Below, piece after piece: positions 7,575 to 15,129 of a DNA stretch of 64,000 nucleotides (positions are counted from its first letter, which is position 1; the number at the start of each line of letters is the position of its first letter). The DNA comes from Planomonospora_B alba (GTDB lineage: Bacteria; Actinomycetota; Actinomycetes; Streptosporangiales; Streptosporangiaceae): contig NZ_BAAAUT010000024.1 in the NCBI RefSeq assembly GCF_039534085.1, positions 46,826-110,825 of the forward strand, in the 5' to 3' direction. Under the pieces are notes generated by a model, which worked only from the letters and a program-made list of their open reading frames with translations, was not told the DNA's origin and did not search any database. The position numbers and the translations under genes were made by a program.

Positions 7575-8204
7575 TCACTGGATGGGCTCCAGCCGCCCCG
7601 GGGCGGCGGCCTGCCCCCGGCCGAGGCGGACCTTCATCGCGTGCTCCACCAGGGTGATCAGGACCTCCTTGCCCGACTGCCGCCTGCGCGCGTCCCCGAG
7701 CACGATCGGCACGTCCCCGGGGAGGGTCAGCCCGAGCCGCACCTCCTCCAGGTCGTAGCGGCGGGCGCCGTCGAAGCAGTTCACCGCGACGATGAAGGGG
7801 GTCTGGCGCCGCTCGAAGTAGTCCAGCGCGGGGAAGCAGTCGGCCAGCCGGCGGGTGTCGGCCAGCACGACCGCGCCGAGCGCGCCGAGCACCAGCTCGT
7901 CCCAGAGGAACCAGAACCGCTCCTGCCCGGGGGTGCCGAACAGGTAGAGCCGGTAGGCGTCGCCGATGGTGATGCGGCCGAAGTCCATCGCCACGGTCGT
8001 GGTGCCCTTGCTCTCCACACCGGACAGGTCGTCGACGCCCACCCCCCGGTCGGTCAGCGTCTCCTCGGTGCGCAGCGGCTCGATCTCGGAGACCGCGCCC
8101 ACCAGGGTGGTCTTGCCGGCCCCGAACCCGCCCGCGACGAGGATCTTGATCGCCTTGGGCAGCACCGCCCGCCCGGCGTCGCGGCTAGAGCGCACGGAGT
8201 CCAT
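7575..8204 (-). CDS. cvnD: CvnD-type small GTPase (conservon ATP/GTP-binding protein)
   Basis: 209 residues, G-domain protein of the conservon family. G1/P-loop GGFGAGKTTLVGAV (about residue 25), KGTTTVAMDFG switch region (about 66), LFGTPGQERF G3 motif (about 89) and VAVNCFDGA (NCFD replacing NKxD, about 139). CvnD cycles nucleotides at the membrane-bound sensor complex formed with CvnA-C, first described in Streptomyces coelicolor, where conservons affect development and secondary metabolism. Its ATG lies inside the end of cvnC (20-bp overlap), so translation is coupled. It is the last gene of the cvnABCD operon. Confidence 0.9.
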   Translation of the reverse strand: MDSVRSSRDAGRAVLPKAIKILVAGGFGAGKTTLVGAVSEIEPLRTEETLTDRGVGVDDLSGVESKGTTTVAMDFGRITIGDAYRLYLFGTPGQERFWFLWDELVLGALGAVVLADTRRLADCFPALDYFERRQTPFIVAVNCFDGARRYDLEEVRLGLTLPGDVPIVLGDARRRQSGKEVLITLVEHAMKVRLGRGQAAAPGRLEPIQ

Positions 8205-8571
8205 CGAGCACCGCCCTGTAGAGCCTCTCGTCGTTCATGTCCGTCTCCGTCTGGGGTTCCTGCAGGGCGATGTATCCCTGGTCGAGCAGGTCGCTGAGCA
8301 GGACGCGCACGGTGCCCGCCGGCAGGTTGACGTGCGCGGCGAGCTCCGCCACCGACTGCGGGTACATGCACAGCCGCAGGATCTCCAGGCACTCCGGGCC
8401 CAGGCCCATCTCGCCCGGCACGGCGGGACGGACGGTCACCGCCAGGGTGATGAGGTCGAACCGGCCGCGGACCGGCTCGGTCCTGCCCCGGGTGAGGACG
8501 TAGGGCCGGACGATCGGCCCCGCCTCGGCGTCGACCCACTGCGCGTCGGGATGCTCGTCGCGGGGGTTCAT
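8185..8571 (-). CDS. cvnC: CvnC (DUF742) winged-helix-like protein
   Basis: 128 residues, the DUF742 domain found in every conservon: GPIVRPYVLTRGRT near residue 18, CLEILRLCMYPQSVAELAAH and NLPAGTVRVLLSDLLDQGYI (about residues 64-100), which forms a winged-helix-like core. Its biochemical role is not established; in the model it links the CvnB roadblock protein to the CvnD GTPase. The ATG at 8571 overlaps the TGA of cvnB (ATGA), and its own 3' end overlaps the start of cvnD, so the three downstream genes are translated as a unit. Confidence 0.9.
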   Translation of the reverse strand: MNPRDEHPDAQWVDAEAGPIVRPYVLTRGRTEPVRGRFDLITLAVTVRPAVPGEMGLGPECLEILRLCMYPQSVAELAAHVNLPAGTVRVLLSDLLDQGYIALQEPQTETDMNDERLYRAVLDGLRAL

Positions 8572-9008
8572 GGCGCGCCGTCGCCCTTGACCGGGGCACC
8601 GGAGGAGGCCGCCGCCCGGGCCGGCGAGGTGAGGTACTGCCCGACCCGGGTCACGAGCATGGCCATCTCGTAGGCGACGAGACCGACGTCGGCCTCGTGC
8701 GTGCAGAGCACCGCCAGGCACGCCCCCTGCCCCGCCGCGGAGACGATCAGGTAGGCCGAGCGCATCTCGATGACGGTCTGGCGCACCGTGCCGCCGCCCA
8801 CCCGCTCGCTGACCCCCCTGCCGAGGCTCTGGATCGCCGAGCCCACCGCGGCCAGGTGCTCGGCGTCGGCCGGGCCGAGCCCCGCCGAGGCGGCCATGAG
8901 CAGGCCGTCGGTGGAGAAGACGATGCCCTTCTCCGCTTCGGTCACCCGCGTGACCAGGTCGTCGAGCAACCAGGCCAGGTCGGTGACGGATCCTGTTCCC
9001 TGCACCAC
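8568..9008 (-). CDS. cvnB: CvnB roadblock/LC7 domain protein
   Basis: 146 residues, a single roadblock/LC7 domain: LAWLLDDLVTRV at the N-terminus, KGIVFSTDGLLMAAS, then QTVIEMRSAYLIVSAAG and GLVAYEMAMLVTRVG. In other systems roadblock proteins act as regulators of small GTPases, here CvnD. The start is one of two adjacent GTG codons at 9008/9005; 9008 is chosen because AGAGAGGA lies 5-6 nt before it. An 89-bp gap separates it from cvnA, so it may also be made from its own message, but the order A-B-C-D is that of a standard conservon. Confidence 0.88.
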   Translation of the reverse strand: MVQGTGSVTDLAWLLDDLVTRVTEAEKGIVFSTDGLLMAASAGLGPADAEHLAAVGSAIQSLGRGVSERVGGGTVRQTVIEMRSAYLIVSAAGQGACLAVLCTHEADVGLVAYEMAMLVTRVGQYLTSPARAAASSGAPVKGDGAP

Positions 9009-9097
9009 TGTCGTCCTCTCTCTGCCGTTCGGGCTTACGGCCTTCGGCGACCCGCCGGAGCGGAGCCGGCAGGTGTGCGTCGTGGTCGTCGCGGGGG

Positions 9098-11617
9098 TCA
9101 CGCGGACGGCCGGGCGTCGTCCGCGGGCTCGCCGCCCCCGGCGAGCAGCCGGGCGGCGTCGGACCGGCCGCGGAGCGTGCCCGCCTGGAAGGAGGAGAAG
9201 GCGGCGCGGATCTCCTCGGGGGAGCGCTCGTCGTCCTCCACCGGCTCCGGCGCCGGGAGCGGCTCGTCCTCGCGCAGCGGCACGGCGAGGTGGGTCTGCG
9301 GGACCCGGCGCGGCAGGCCGCCCGGGGTGTGGCTGGTGTCCGGCGGCGGCAGGACGGACGGCGGCCGCTCGGAGGCCGTGCCGGGGGCGGGCGTCTGCCG
9401 CCGGTGGGGCGGGGAGGCCCCGCCGGGGGTGTCCATGGCGCTCTCCTTCAGCTCTGCCGTACCGGGCCCCGGCTCCGCCGCGCCGCTCCGCCGCTCCGCC
9501 GTTCCGGGGGCCGGTCCCGCCGGGCCCGCGGGGGCCGTGTCCCATCCGCGCCCCACCGGCGCGGACGCGGTCCCGAGCCCCAGCGGGTCGGCCTCCCACG
9601 GGGCCGGGACGGCGGGCGCCCCGTGCCGGCCGGCGCCCTCGGTCCGCACGGCGCCCTCCGCCGGCCGCACGGCGGTCTCGGCGCGGGCGGCGGGGACGGC
9701 CTCGGCCCGGGCCGCGGGCACGCTCACCGGCTCGGGGGCCTGCGGCCCGGCCGGCTGGACGATCAGCTCCTGCGGGATCAGCACCACGACGGTCGTGCCG
9801 CCGTACGGCGAGGCCTTGAACGTCACCCGGATGCCGTGCCGCTCGGCCAGGCGGCTGACCACGTACAGGCCCAGCCGGGCGTTGCCCGCCAGCTTGAGCT
9901 CGGGCGGGTCGGCGATGCGCTCGTTGGCCGCGGCGATGTCCTCCTCGCTCATGCCCAGGCCCCGGTCCTCGATCTCGACGGCGTAGCCGTGGGCCACGGC
10001 GTGCCCGCCGACCTTCACCGTCGTGTAGGGCGGGGAGAACGAGGCCGCGTTCTCCACCAGCTCGGCCACGAGGTGGATGACGTCGCCGACGGCCCGCCCG
10101 TCCAGCGCCGCCTCGCCCATGGGGAGCACGTCGACCCGGGTGTAGTCCTCGATCTCCGCCAGCGCGCCGCGCACCACGTCGAGCATCGGGACCGACCCGC
10201 GCCAGGCGCGGCCGGGCGCCGCCCCGGCGAGCACGAGGAGGTTCTCCGCGTAGCGCCGCATCCGGGTCGCCAGGTGGTCCAGCCGGAACAGGTCGCGCAG
10301 CTCCTGCGGGTCCTGCTCGCGCCGCTCCATCGTGTCCAGCACGCTCAGCTGGCGGTGCACCAGGCTCTGGGTGCGGCGGGCGAGGTTGCGCAGGATGTCG
10401 GCGATGTCGCGGCGGAGCTGGGCCTGCTCGACCGCGACCTTGATCGCGGTCCGCTGGACGGCGTTGAACGCCTGGCCGACCTGCCCGATCTGGTCGTCGC
10501 CGAACCGCAGCGGCGGGGCCTCGACGGCGACGTCCACGTCCTCGCCGTGGCCGATGCGCTCCACCACGCCGGGCAGCCGCCGGTCGGCCAGCTCCCGGGC
10601 GGCGTCCCGCAGCTTCTCCAGCTGCCGGACCAGGGCGCGGGCGGTGGTGACGGACAGGACGACCGAGGCGATGACGGCGACGAGTCCCAGACCGCCGGCC
10701 AGCACGAGCCGGATGATCACTCCGGCGACGACCGGGGTGGAGCGCTCGATCAGGTTGGCGCCGCCGGTGATCGCGAGGTTCCACAGCCCCGCCTGCACGT
10801 GCTCGGAGGCGGCGGTCCACCGCTCCAGGTCGACCTGGCCGTCACCGGCCAGGAGATCCTCCATCGCCCGCAGGCGGGCGAACTGCTCGCCGTCGGCCAG
10901 CTTCCGGTAGGTCCCCCGGTCGACCTCGGGCAGCTCGGCCTCCACCTGGGACAGCAGGAAGCGCTGCGTGCCGACGGTCCGGGTGAACAGGACGCGCTCC
11001 TCGTCGGTGAAGCCGCCGCCCGCCAGGGCGCCCGCCGCCATCGCGTCCGTCCGGGCGGTCAGCTCCACGACCCGGTTGAGCTGGATGAACGTACGGACGT
11101 CCTTGGCGATCCCCTCGTCGTCCAGCGAGGAGAGGGCGTCGTAGGTGAAGTGGGCGGCGTCGATGATCCCGGTGAACCCCTCGGCGGTCCGGATCCGGTC
11201 CGTCCGGCCGCCGTCGGCCGCCTGCCGGACGGCGGCGAGCCCGTCCAGCCGCCGGAGGAGCAGGGCGAGCCGCCGCTCCGCCTCGTCGCTCATCGCCAGC
11301 TCCACGCCGGTGGAGGCGCTGGACCCGCGCAGGTGCGCGGCGGCGGCGTCGGTGCGCTTGCGCTGGGCCCGCAGTTCCTCGCGTTCCCGGCGGCCCCCGT
11401 CGGGGTCGGCCAGCGCGAGCAGGGTGAGCCGCCGCTCGGCCTGCAGTTCGGACAGGAGCCGGTGGCCCGGTTCGGCCACGCCGGTGTTGAGCGTGGTCAC
11501 GCCCAGCATGTTGAGGCCGTCGCGGACCGTCACCCAGGCGGTGAACATCCACAGGGCGGCGAGGGAGACCAGCAGCGCCGTGATCTTTGTCCGCAGACGC
11601 GCGTTGCTCAAGCGCAT
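9098..11617 (-). CDS. cvnA: CvnA nitrate/nitrite-sensor-like histidine kinase
   Basis: 839 residues. TM1 is ITALLVSLAALWMFTAWVTV (about 12-31), followed by a long helical extracytoplasmic region (about 40-290) typical of nitrate/nitrite-sensing domains, TM2 VIIRLVLAGGLGLVAVIASV (about 300-320), HAMP-like segment, a dimerisation region with RRDIADILRNLARRTQSLVH, and an HATPase domain (LVAELVENAASFSPPY N-box, EIEDRGLGMS G1, RLGLYVVSRLAERHG G2). The last 200 residues are a disordered Pro/Ala/Glu tail. Conservon kinases lack a clear phospho-acceptor His, and none is obvious here. An AT-richer upstream region with TATGAA about 35 nt before the gene may be its promoter. Confidence 0.9.
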   Translation of the reverse strand: MRLSNARLRTKITALLVSLAALWMFTAWVTVRDGLNMLGVTTLNTGVAEPGHRLLSELQAERRLTLLALADPDGGRREREELRAQRKRTDAAAAHLRGSSASTGVELAMSDEAERRLALLLRRLDGLAAVRQAADGGRTDRIRTAEGFTGIIDAAHFTYDALSSLDDEGIAKDVRTFIQLNRVVELTARTDAMAAGALAGGGFTDEERVLFTRTVGTQRFLLSQVEAELPEVDRGTYRKLADGEQFARLRAMEDLLAGDGQVDLERWTAASEHVQAGLWNLAITGGANLIERSTPVVAGVIIRLVLAGGLGLVAVIASVVLSVTTARALVRQLEKLRDAARELADRRLPGVVERIGHGEDVDVAVEAPPLRFGDDQIGQVGQAFNAVQRTAIKVAVEQAQLRRDIADILRNLARRTQSLVHRQLSVLDTMERREQDPQELRDLFRLDHLATRMRRYAENLLVLAGAAPGRAWRGSVPMLDVVRGALAEIEDYTRVDVLPMGEAALDGRAVGDVIHLVAELVENAASFSPPYTTVKVGGHAVAHGYAVEIEDRGLGMSEEDIAAANERIADPPELKLAGNARLGLYVVSRLAERHGIRVTFKASPYGGTTVVVLIPQELIVQPAGPQAPEPVSVPAARAEAVPAARAETAVRPAEGAVRTEGAGRHGAPAVPAPWEADPLGLGTASAPVGRGWDTAPAGPAGPAPGTAERRSGAAEPGPGTAELKESAMDTPGGASPPHRRQTPAPGTASERPPSVLPPPDTSHTPGGLPRRVPQTHLAVPLREDEPLPAPEPVEDDERSPEEIRAAFSSFQAGTLRGRSDAARLLAGGGEPADDARPSA

Positions 11618-11999
11618 AGTCCCACCCTGGTGAACCGTCGAAAACGAAAAGAATTCATAGTGGATCCAGCAGGGGCGGGCCGGAAGTTCGCCCAGTACAC
11701 GGCCGGTACGGCGGTGCGCCCCTCACGCACCGCCGAACACTAGCACGCAGACAATTACACCTATGGCCGCATTCGCCACATGAAGCGATTTGTCTATTTT
11801 CTGATAATTCCTCGGTGGTATGTATCCACCACGGAAGAGAAAAGATTTATATCCGGCACCGTTCTCCGCAGGCCGCCGCCGTGGGACCCGGACGGCACGC
11901 GCACGGCCGCCGCGGGCCGACCGCGGCGGGGCGATCTGGGCGGGGCGGCGCCCGCACGGCCGCCGCGCACCGGCGAGGCGACCGGCGCGGGACCGGCGG
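11618..11999. other. 382-bp intergenic region between cvnA and meaB
   Basis: No credible gene. It is the most AT-rich stretch of the first 20 kb (11640-11660 and 11780-11850). It lies upstream of cvnA on one side and downstream of meaB on the other. The part nearest cvnA carries a TATGAA box at about 11653-11658 (minus strand) and an AGGGTGGGA ribosome-binding site. A small palindrome is listed separately. Confidence 0.5.
11814..11830. promoter_or_regulatory. Small palindrome (possible operator) upstream of cvnA
   Basis: GGTGG-N7-CCACC with the inner part TATGTAT, inside the AT-rich spacer about 200 bp upstream of cvnA. Shape suits a dimeric DNA-binding protein; no regulator can be named. 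Confidence 0.25.
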
Positions 12000-12968
12000 T
12001 CAGCCGCCCCGGGTGAAGGCGTCGAGGATGCGCTCGGCGGCCAGCGCCGGGGTGAGGGTGCCGTCGAGGACGGCGCGCTCGGCCTCGGCGGCGACCGCCG
12101 CCACCGCGGGGTGCTCGCGGAGCCGCTGCAGGAGCCGGTCGGTGACCAGGGCCCAGGTCCAGCCGACCTGCTGGCGCCGGCGCCGCTCGGCGAGCTCGCC
12201 GGAGACCTCCATGGCGTCGCGGTGCGCGACGAGCCGCCGCCAGAGCTCCGGAAGGCCGTCGCCGGTCAGCCCGCTGCAGGTCAGCACCGGGACCGCGCGC
12301 TCGGAGCGGAGCAGCCGCAGCGCCCCGGCCAGCTCCCGGGCCGCCTTGCGGGCGTCCTGCTCGTGCGGGCCGTCGGCCTTGTTGACCGCGATCACGTCGG
12401 CGAGCTCCAGCACACCCTTCTTGATGCCCTGCAGCTGGTCGCCGGTCCGGGCGAGCGCGAGCAGCAGGAAGGTGTCCACCATGTCGGCGACGGCGGTCTC
12501 CGACTGGCCGACGCCCACGGTCTCCACCAGCACCACGTCGTAGCCGGCGGCCTCGACGACGACCATGGCCTCCCGGGTCGCCCGGGCCACCCCGCCCAGG
12601 GTCCCGGCCGTGGGCGAGGGCCTGATGAAGGCGCTCTCGTCGGCGGCCAGGCGGGCCATGCGCGTCTTGTCGCCGAGCACGCTCCCGCCCGTCCGGGTGG
12701 ACGACGGGTCGACGGCGAGCACCGCCACCCGGTGGCCCAGCCCGGTCAGATGGGTGCCGAGCGCGTCGATGAAGGTGGACTTGCCGACCCCGGGCACACC
12801 GGAGACGCCGATCCTGCGGGCCTTGCCGGCCAGCGGGGCCAGCTCGACCAGCAGCCGCTGCGCCAGCTCGCGGTGGTCGGCCCGGGTGGACTCCACGAGG
12901 GTGACGGCCCGGCCGATCCAGCGGCGCGAGCCGGACCGCACCCCGTGGAGGTAGTCGTCAAGACGCAT
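12000..12968 (-). CDS. meaB: Methylmalonyl-CoA mutase-associated GTPase MeaB
   Basis: 322 residues, a G3E-family P-loop GTPase. G1 GVPGVGKSTFIDALG (about residue 56), VLAVDPSSTRTGGSVLGDKTRM-type switch I (about 84), VETVGVGQSE (G3, about 147) and NKADGP (G4, about 196). MeaB gates adenosylcobalamin loading and protects methylmalonyl-CoA mutase from inactivation. It is the last gene of the mutA-mutB-meaB operon; its ATG overlaps the 3' end of mutB by 11 bp, so expression is coupled with the enzyme it serves. Confidence 0.95.
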   Translation of the reverse strand: MRLDDYLHGVRSGSRRWIGRAVTLVESTRADHRELAQRLLVELAPLAGKARRIGVSGVPGVGKSTFIDALGTHLTGLGHRVAVLAVDPSSTRTGGSVLGDKTRMARLAADESAFIRPSPTAGTLGGVARATREAMVVVEAAGYDVVLVETVGVGQSETAVADMVDTFLLLALARTGDQLQGIKKGVLELADVIAVNKADGPHEQDARKAARELAGALRLLRSERAVPVLTCSGLTGDGLPELWRRLVAHRDAMEVSGELAERRRRQQVGWTWALVTDRLLQRLREHPAVAAVAAEAERAVLDGTLTPALAAERILDAFTRGG

Positions 12969-15129
12969 GGCCGAGCCGGGCCGACAGGTCCTTCAGCAGG
13001 GTCAGCGCCGCGTCGGCGATGACGGTGCCCGGCGGGAAGATCGCCGAGGCTCCGGCGGCGCGCAGCTCGTCGAAGTCGCCGGGCGGGATGACGCCGCCGA
13101 CGACGATCATGATGTCGTCGGCGTCGAGGCCGGCCAGGGCCTTCTTCAGCGCGGGCACCAGCGTCAGGTGCCCGGCCGCCAGCGAGGAGACGCCCACCAC
13201 GTGCACGTCGGCCTCGACGGCCTGGCGGGCGACCTCCTCCGGGGTCTGGAAGAGCGGGCCGACGTCGACGTCGAAGCCGAGGTCGGCGAAGGCCGTGGCG
13301 ATCACCTTCTGGCCCCGGTCGTGGCCGTCCTGGCCCATCTTGGCGACGAGGATGCGCGGGCGGCGGCCCTCGGCCTTCTCGAACTCGGCACACGCCTCGC
13401 GCACGGCCGCCACGCCCGAGCCGGCCTCCTCCCGGTAGACGCCGGAGATCGTGCGGATCCGCCCGGCGTGCCGGCCGAAGACCTTCTCCAGCGCGTCGGA
13501 GATCTCCCCGACCGTGGCCTTGGCCCGCGCCGCCGCCACGGCCAGCTCCAGCAGGTTGGCGTCGCCCGCCGCGCCCGCCGTGAGTGCTGCCAGGGCCTCC
13601 TCCACCGCCCGCGGGTCGCGCTCGGCGCGCAGCCGGCGCAGCTTGGCCAGCTGCCGCTCCCGCACCGCGGTGTTGTCGACCTTGAGCACCTCGATCGGCT
13701 CGTCGGCGTCCGGGCGGTACTTGTTGACCCCGATGACGGGCTGACGGCCGGAGTCGATGCGCGCCTGGGTGCGGGCGGCGGCCTCCTCGATGCGGAGCTT
13801 GGGCAGCCCGGCGTCGATCGCCTCGGCCATGCCGCCGGCCGCCTCGACCTCCTGGATGTGCCCCCAGGCCCTGGCCGCCAGGTCGTGGGTGAGCCGCTCG
13901 ACGTAGTGGGAGCCGCCCCACGGGTCGATCACCCGGCAGGTGCCCGACTCCTGCTGGAGCATCAGCTGCGTGTTGCGGGCGATGCGCGCGGAGAAATCGG
14001 TGGGCAGGGCCAGCGCCTCGTCCAGCGCGTTGGTGTGCAGCGACTGGGTGTGGCCCTGGGTGGCGGCCATCGCCTCCACGCAGGTGCGCACCACGTTGTT
14101 GAACACGTCCTGCGCGGTCAGCGACCAGCCGGAGGTCTGCGAGTGGGTGCGCAGCGACAGCGACTTGGGGTTCTCCGCGCCGAAGCCGCGCACCAGCTTC
14201 GCCCACAGCAGCCGGGCCGCGCGGAGCTTGGCCACCTCCATGAAGAAGTTCATGCCGATGCACCAGAAGAACGACAGGCGCGGCGCGAACCGGTCCACGT
14301 CCAGCCCGGCCGCCACACCCGCGCGCAGGTACTCCACCCCGTCGGCGAGGGTGTAGGCCAGCTCCAGGTCGCAGGTGGCCCCGGCCTCCTGGATGTGGTA
14401 GCCGGAGATCGAGATGGAGTTGAACTTCGGCATCTTCTCGCTGGTGTAGGCGAAGATGTCGGAGATGATCCGCATCGACGGCCCCGGCGGGTAGATGTAG
14501 GTGTTGCGGACCATGAACTCCTTGAGGATGTCGTTCTGGATGGTCCCGGCCAGCTGCCCGGGCGCCACCCCCTGCTCCTCGGCGGCCACGATGTACAGCG
14601 CCAGCACCGGCAGCACCGCGCCGTTCATGGTCATCGACACGCTCATCTTGTCGAGCGGGATCCCGTCGAACAGCTGCCGCATGTCGTAGATCGAGTCGAT
14701 CGCCACGCCCGCCATGCCGACGTCGCCGGCCACGCGCGGATGGTCGGAGTCGTAGCCGCGGTGGGTGGCCAGGTCGAAGGCGACCGACAACCCCTTCTGC
14801 CCGGCGGCCAGGTTGCGCCGGTAGAACGCGTTGGACTCCTCGGCGGTGGAGAACCCGGCGTACTGCCGGATGGTCCACGGCTGGTTGACGTACATCGTCG
14901 GATACGGCCCGCGCAGGAACGGCGCGGCCCCCGGATAGGTCGAAAGGAAGTCCAGGCCCGCGGTGTCGGCGGCCGTGTAGAGAGGCTTGACCGCGATGCC
15001 CTCCGGGGTCTCCCACGCCAGCTCGGCGGGCTCCTGCCCGGTCGCGCGCCGTACGGCCTGCGCCCAGGCGGCCTCGTCCGGCGCCGCGGGCTCTCCCGCC
15101 AGGCCGACCTGCGAGAAGTCGGGAATCAT
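12958..15129 (-). CDS. mutB: Methylmalonyl-CoA mutase large (catalytic) subunit
   Basis: 723 residues, full length for the family. N-terminal substrate-binding TIM barrel contains TYPGAAPFLRGPYPTMYVNQPWTIRQYAGFSTAEESN in conserved form (starting about residue 65) and GTIQNDILKEF; the C-terminal B12-binding domain has the cobalamin His in GQDGHDRG (about 598) and later GVSSLAAGH and VVGGVIPPGD. It converts (R)-methylmalonyl-CoA to succinyl-CoA (or the reverse, feeding polyketide precursors) with adenosylcobalamin. The ATG at 15129 overlaps the mutA stop (ATGA). The heterodimeric MutA/MutB form is typical of actinobacteria. Confidence 0.97.
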   Translation of the reverse strand: MIPDFSQVGLAGEPAAPDEAAWAQAVRRATGQEPAELAWETPEGIAVKPLYTAADTAGLDFLSTYPGAAPFLRGPYPTMYVNQPWTIRQYAGFSTAEESNAFYRRNLAAGQKGLSVAFDLATHRGYDSDHPRVAGDVGMAGVAIDSIYDMRQLFDGIPLDKMSVSMTMNGAVLPVLALYIVAAEEQGVAPGQLAGTIQNDILKEFMVRNTYIYPPGPSMRIISDIFAYTSEKMPKFNSISISGYHIQEAGATCDLELAYTLADGVEYLRAGVAAGLDVDRFAPRLSFFWCIGMNFFMEVAKLRAARLLWAKLVRGFGAENPKSLSLRTHSQTSGWSLTAQDVFNNVVRTCVEAMAATQGHTQSLHTNALDEALALPTDFSARIARNTQLMLQQESGTCRVIDPWGGSHYVERLTHDLAARAWGHIQEVEAAGGMAEAIDAGLPKLRIEEAAARTQARIDSGRQPVIGVNKYRPDADEPIEVLKVDNTAVRERQLAKLRRLRAERDPRAVEEALAALTAGAAGDANLLELAVAAARAKATVGEISDALEKVFGRHAGRIRTISGVYREEAGSGVAAVREACAEFEKAEGRRPRILVAKMGQDGHDRGQKVIATAFADLGFDVDVGPLFQTPEEVARQAVEADVHVVGVSSLAAGHLTLVPALKKALAGLDADDIMIVVGGVIPPGDFDELRAAGASAIFPPGTVIADAALTLLKDLSARLGHAS

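Noticed and set aside
11780..12016. 78-codon frame beginning in the AT-rich cvnA upstream region
   Set aside because: No ribosome-binding site, codon bias absent in the first half, and its end overlaps the end of meaB.
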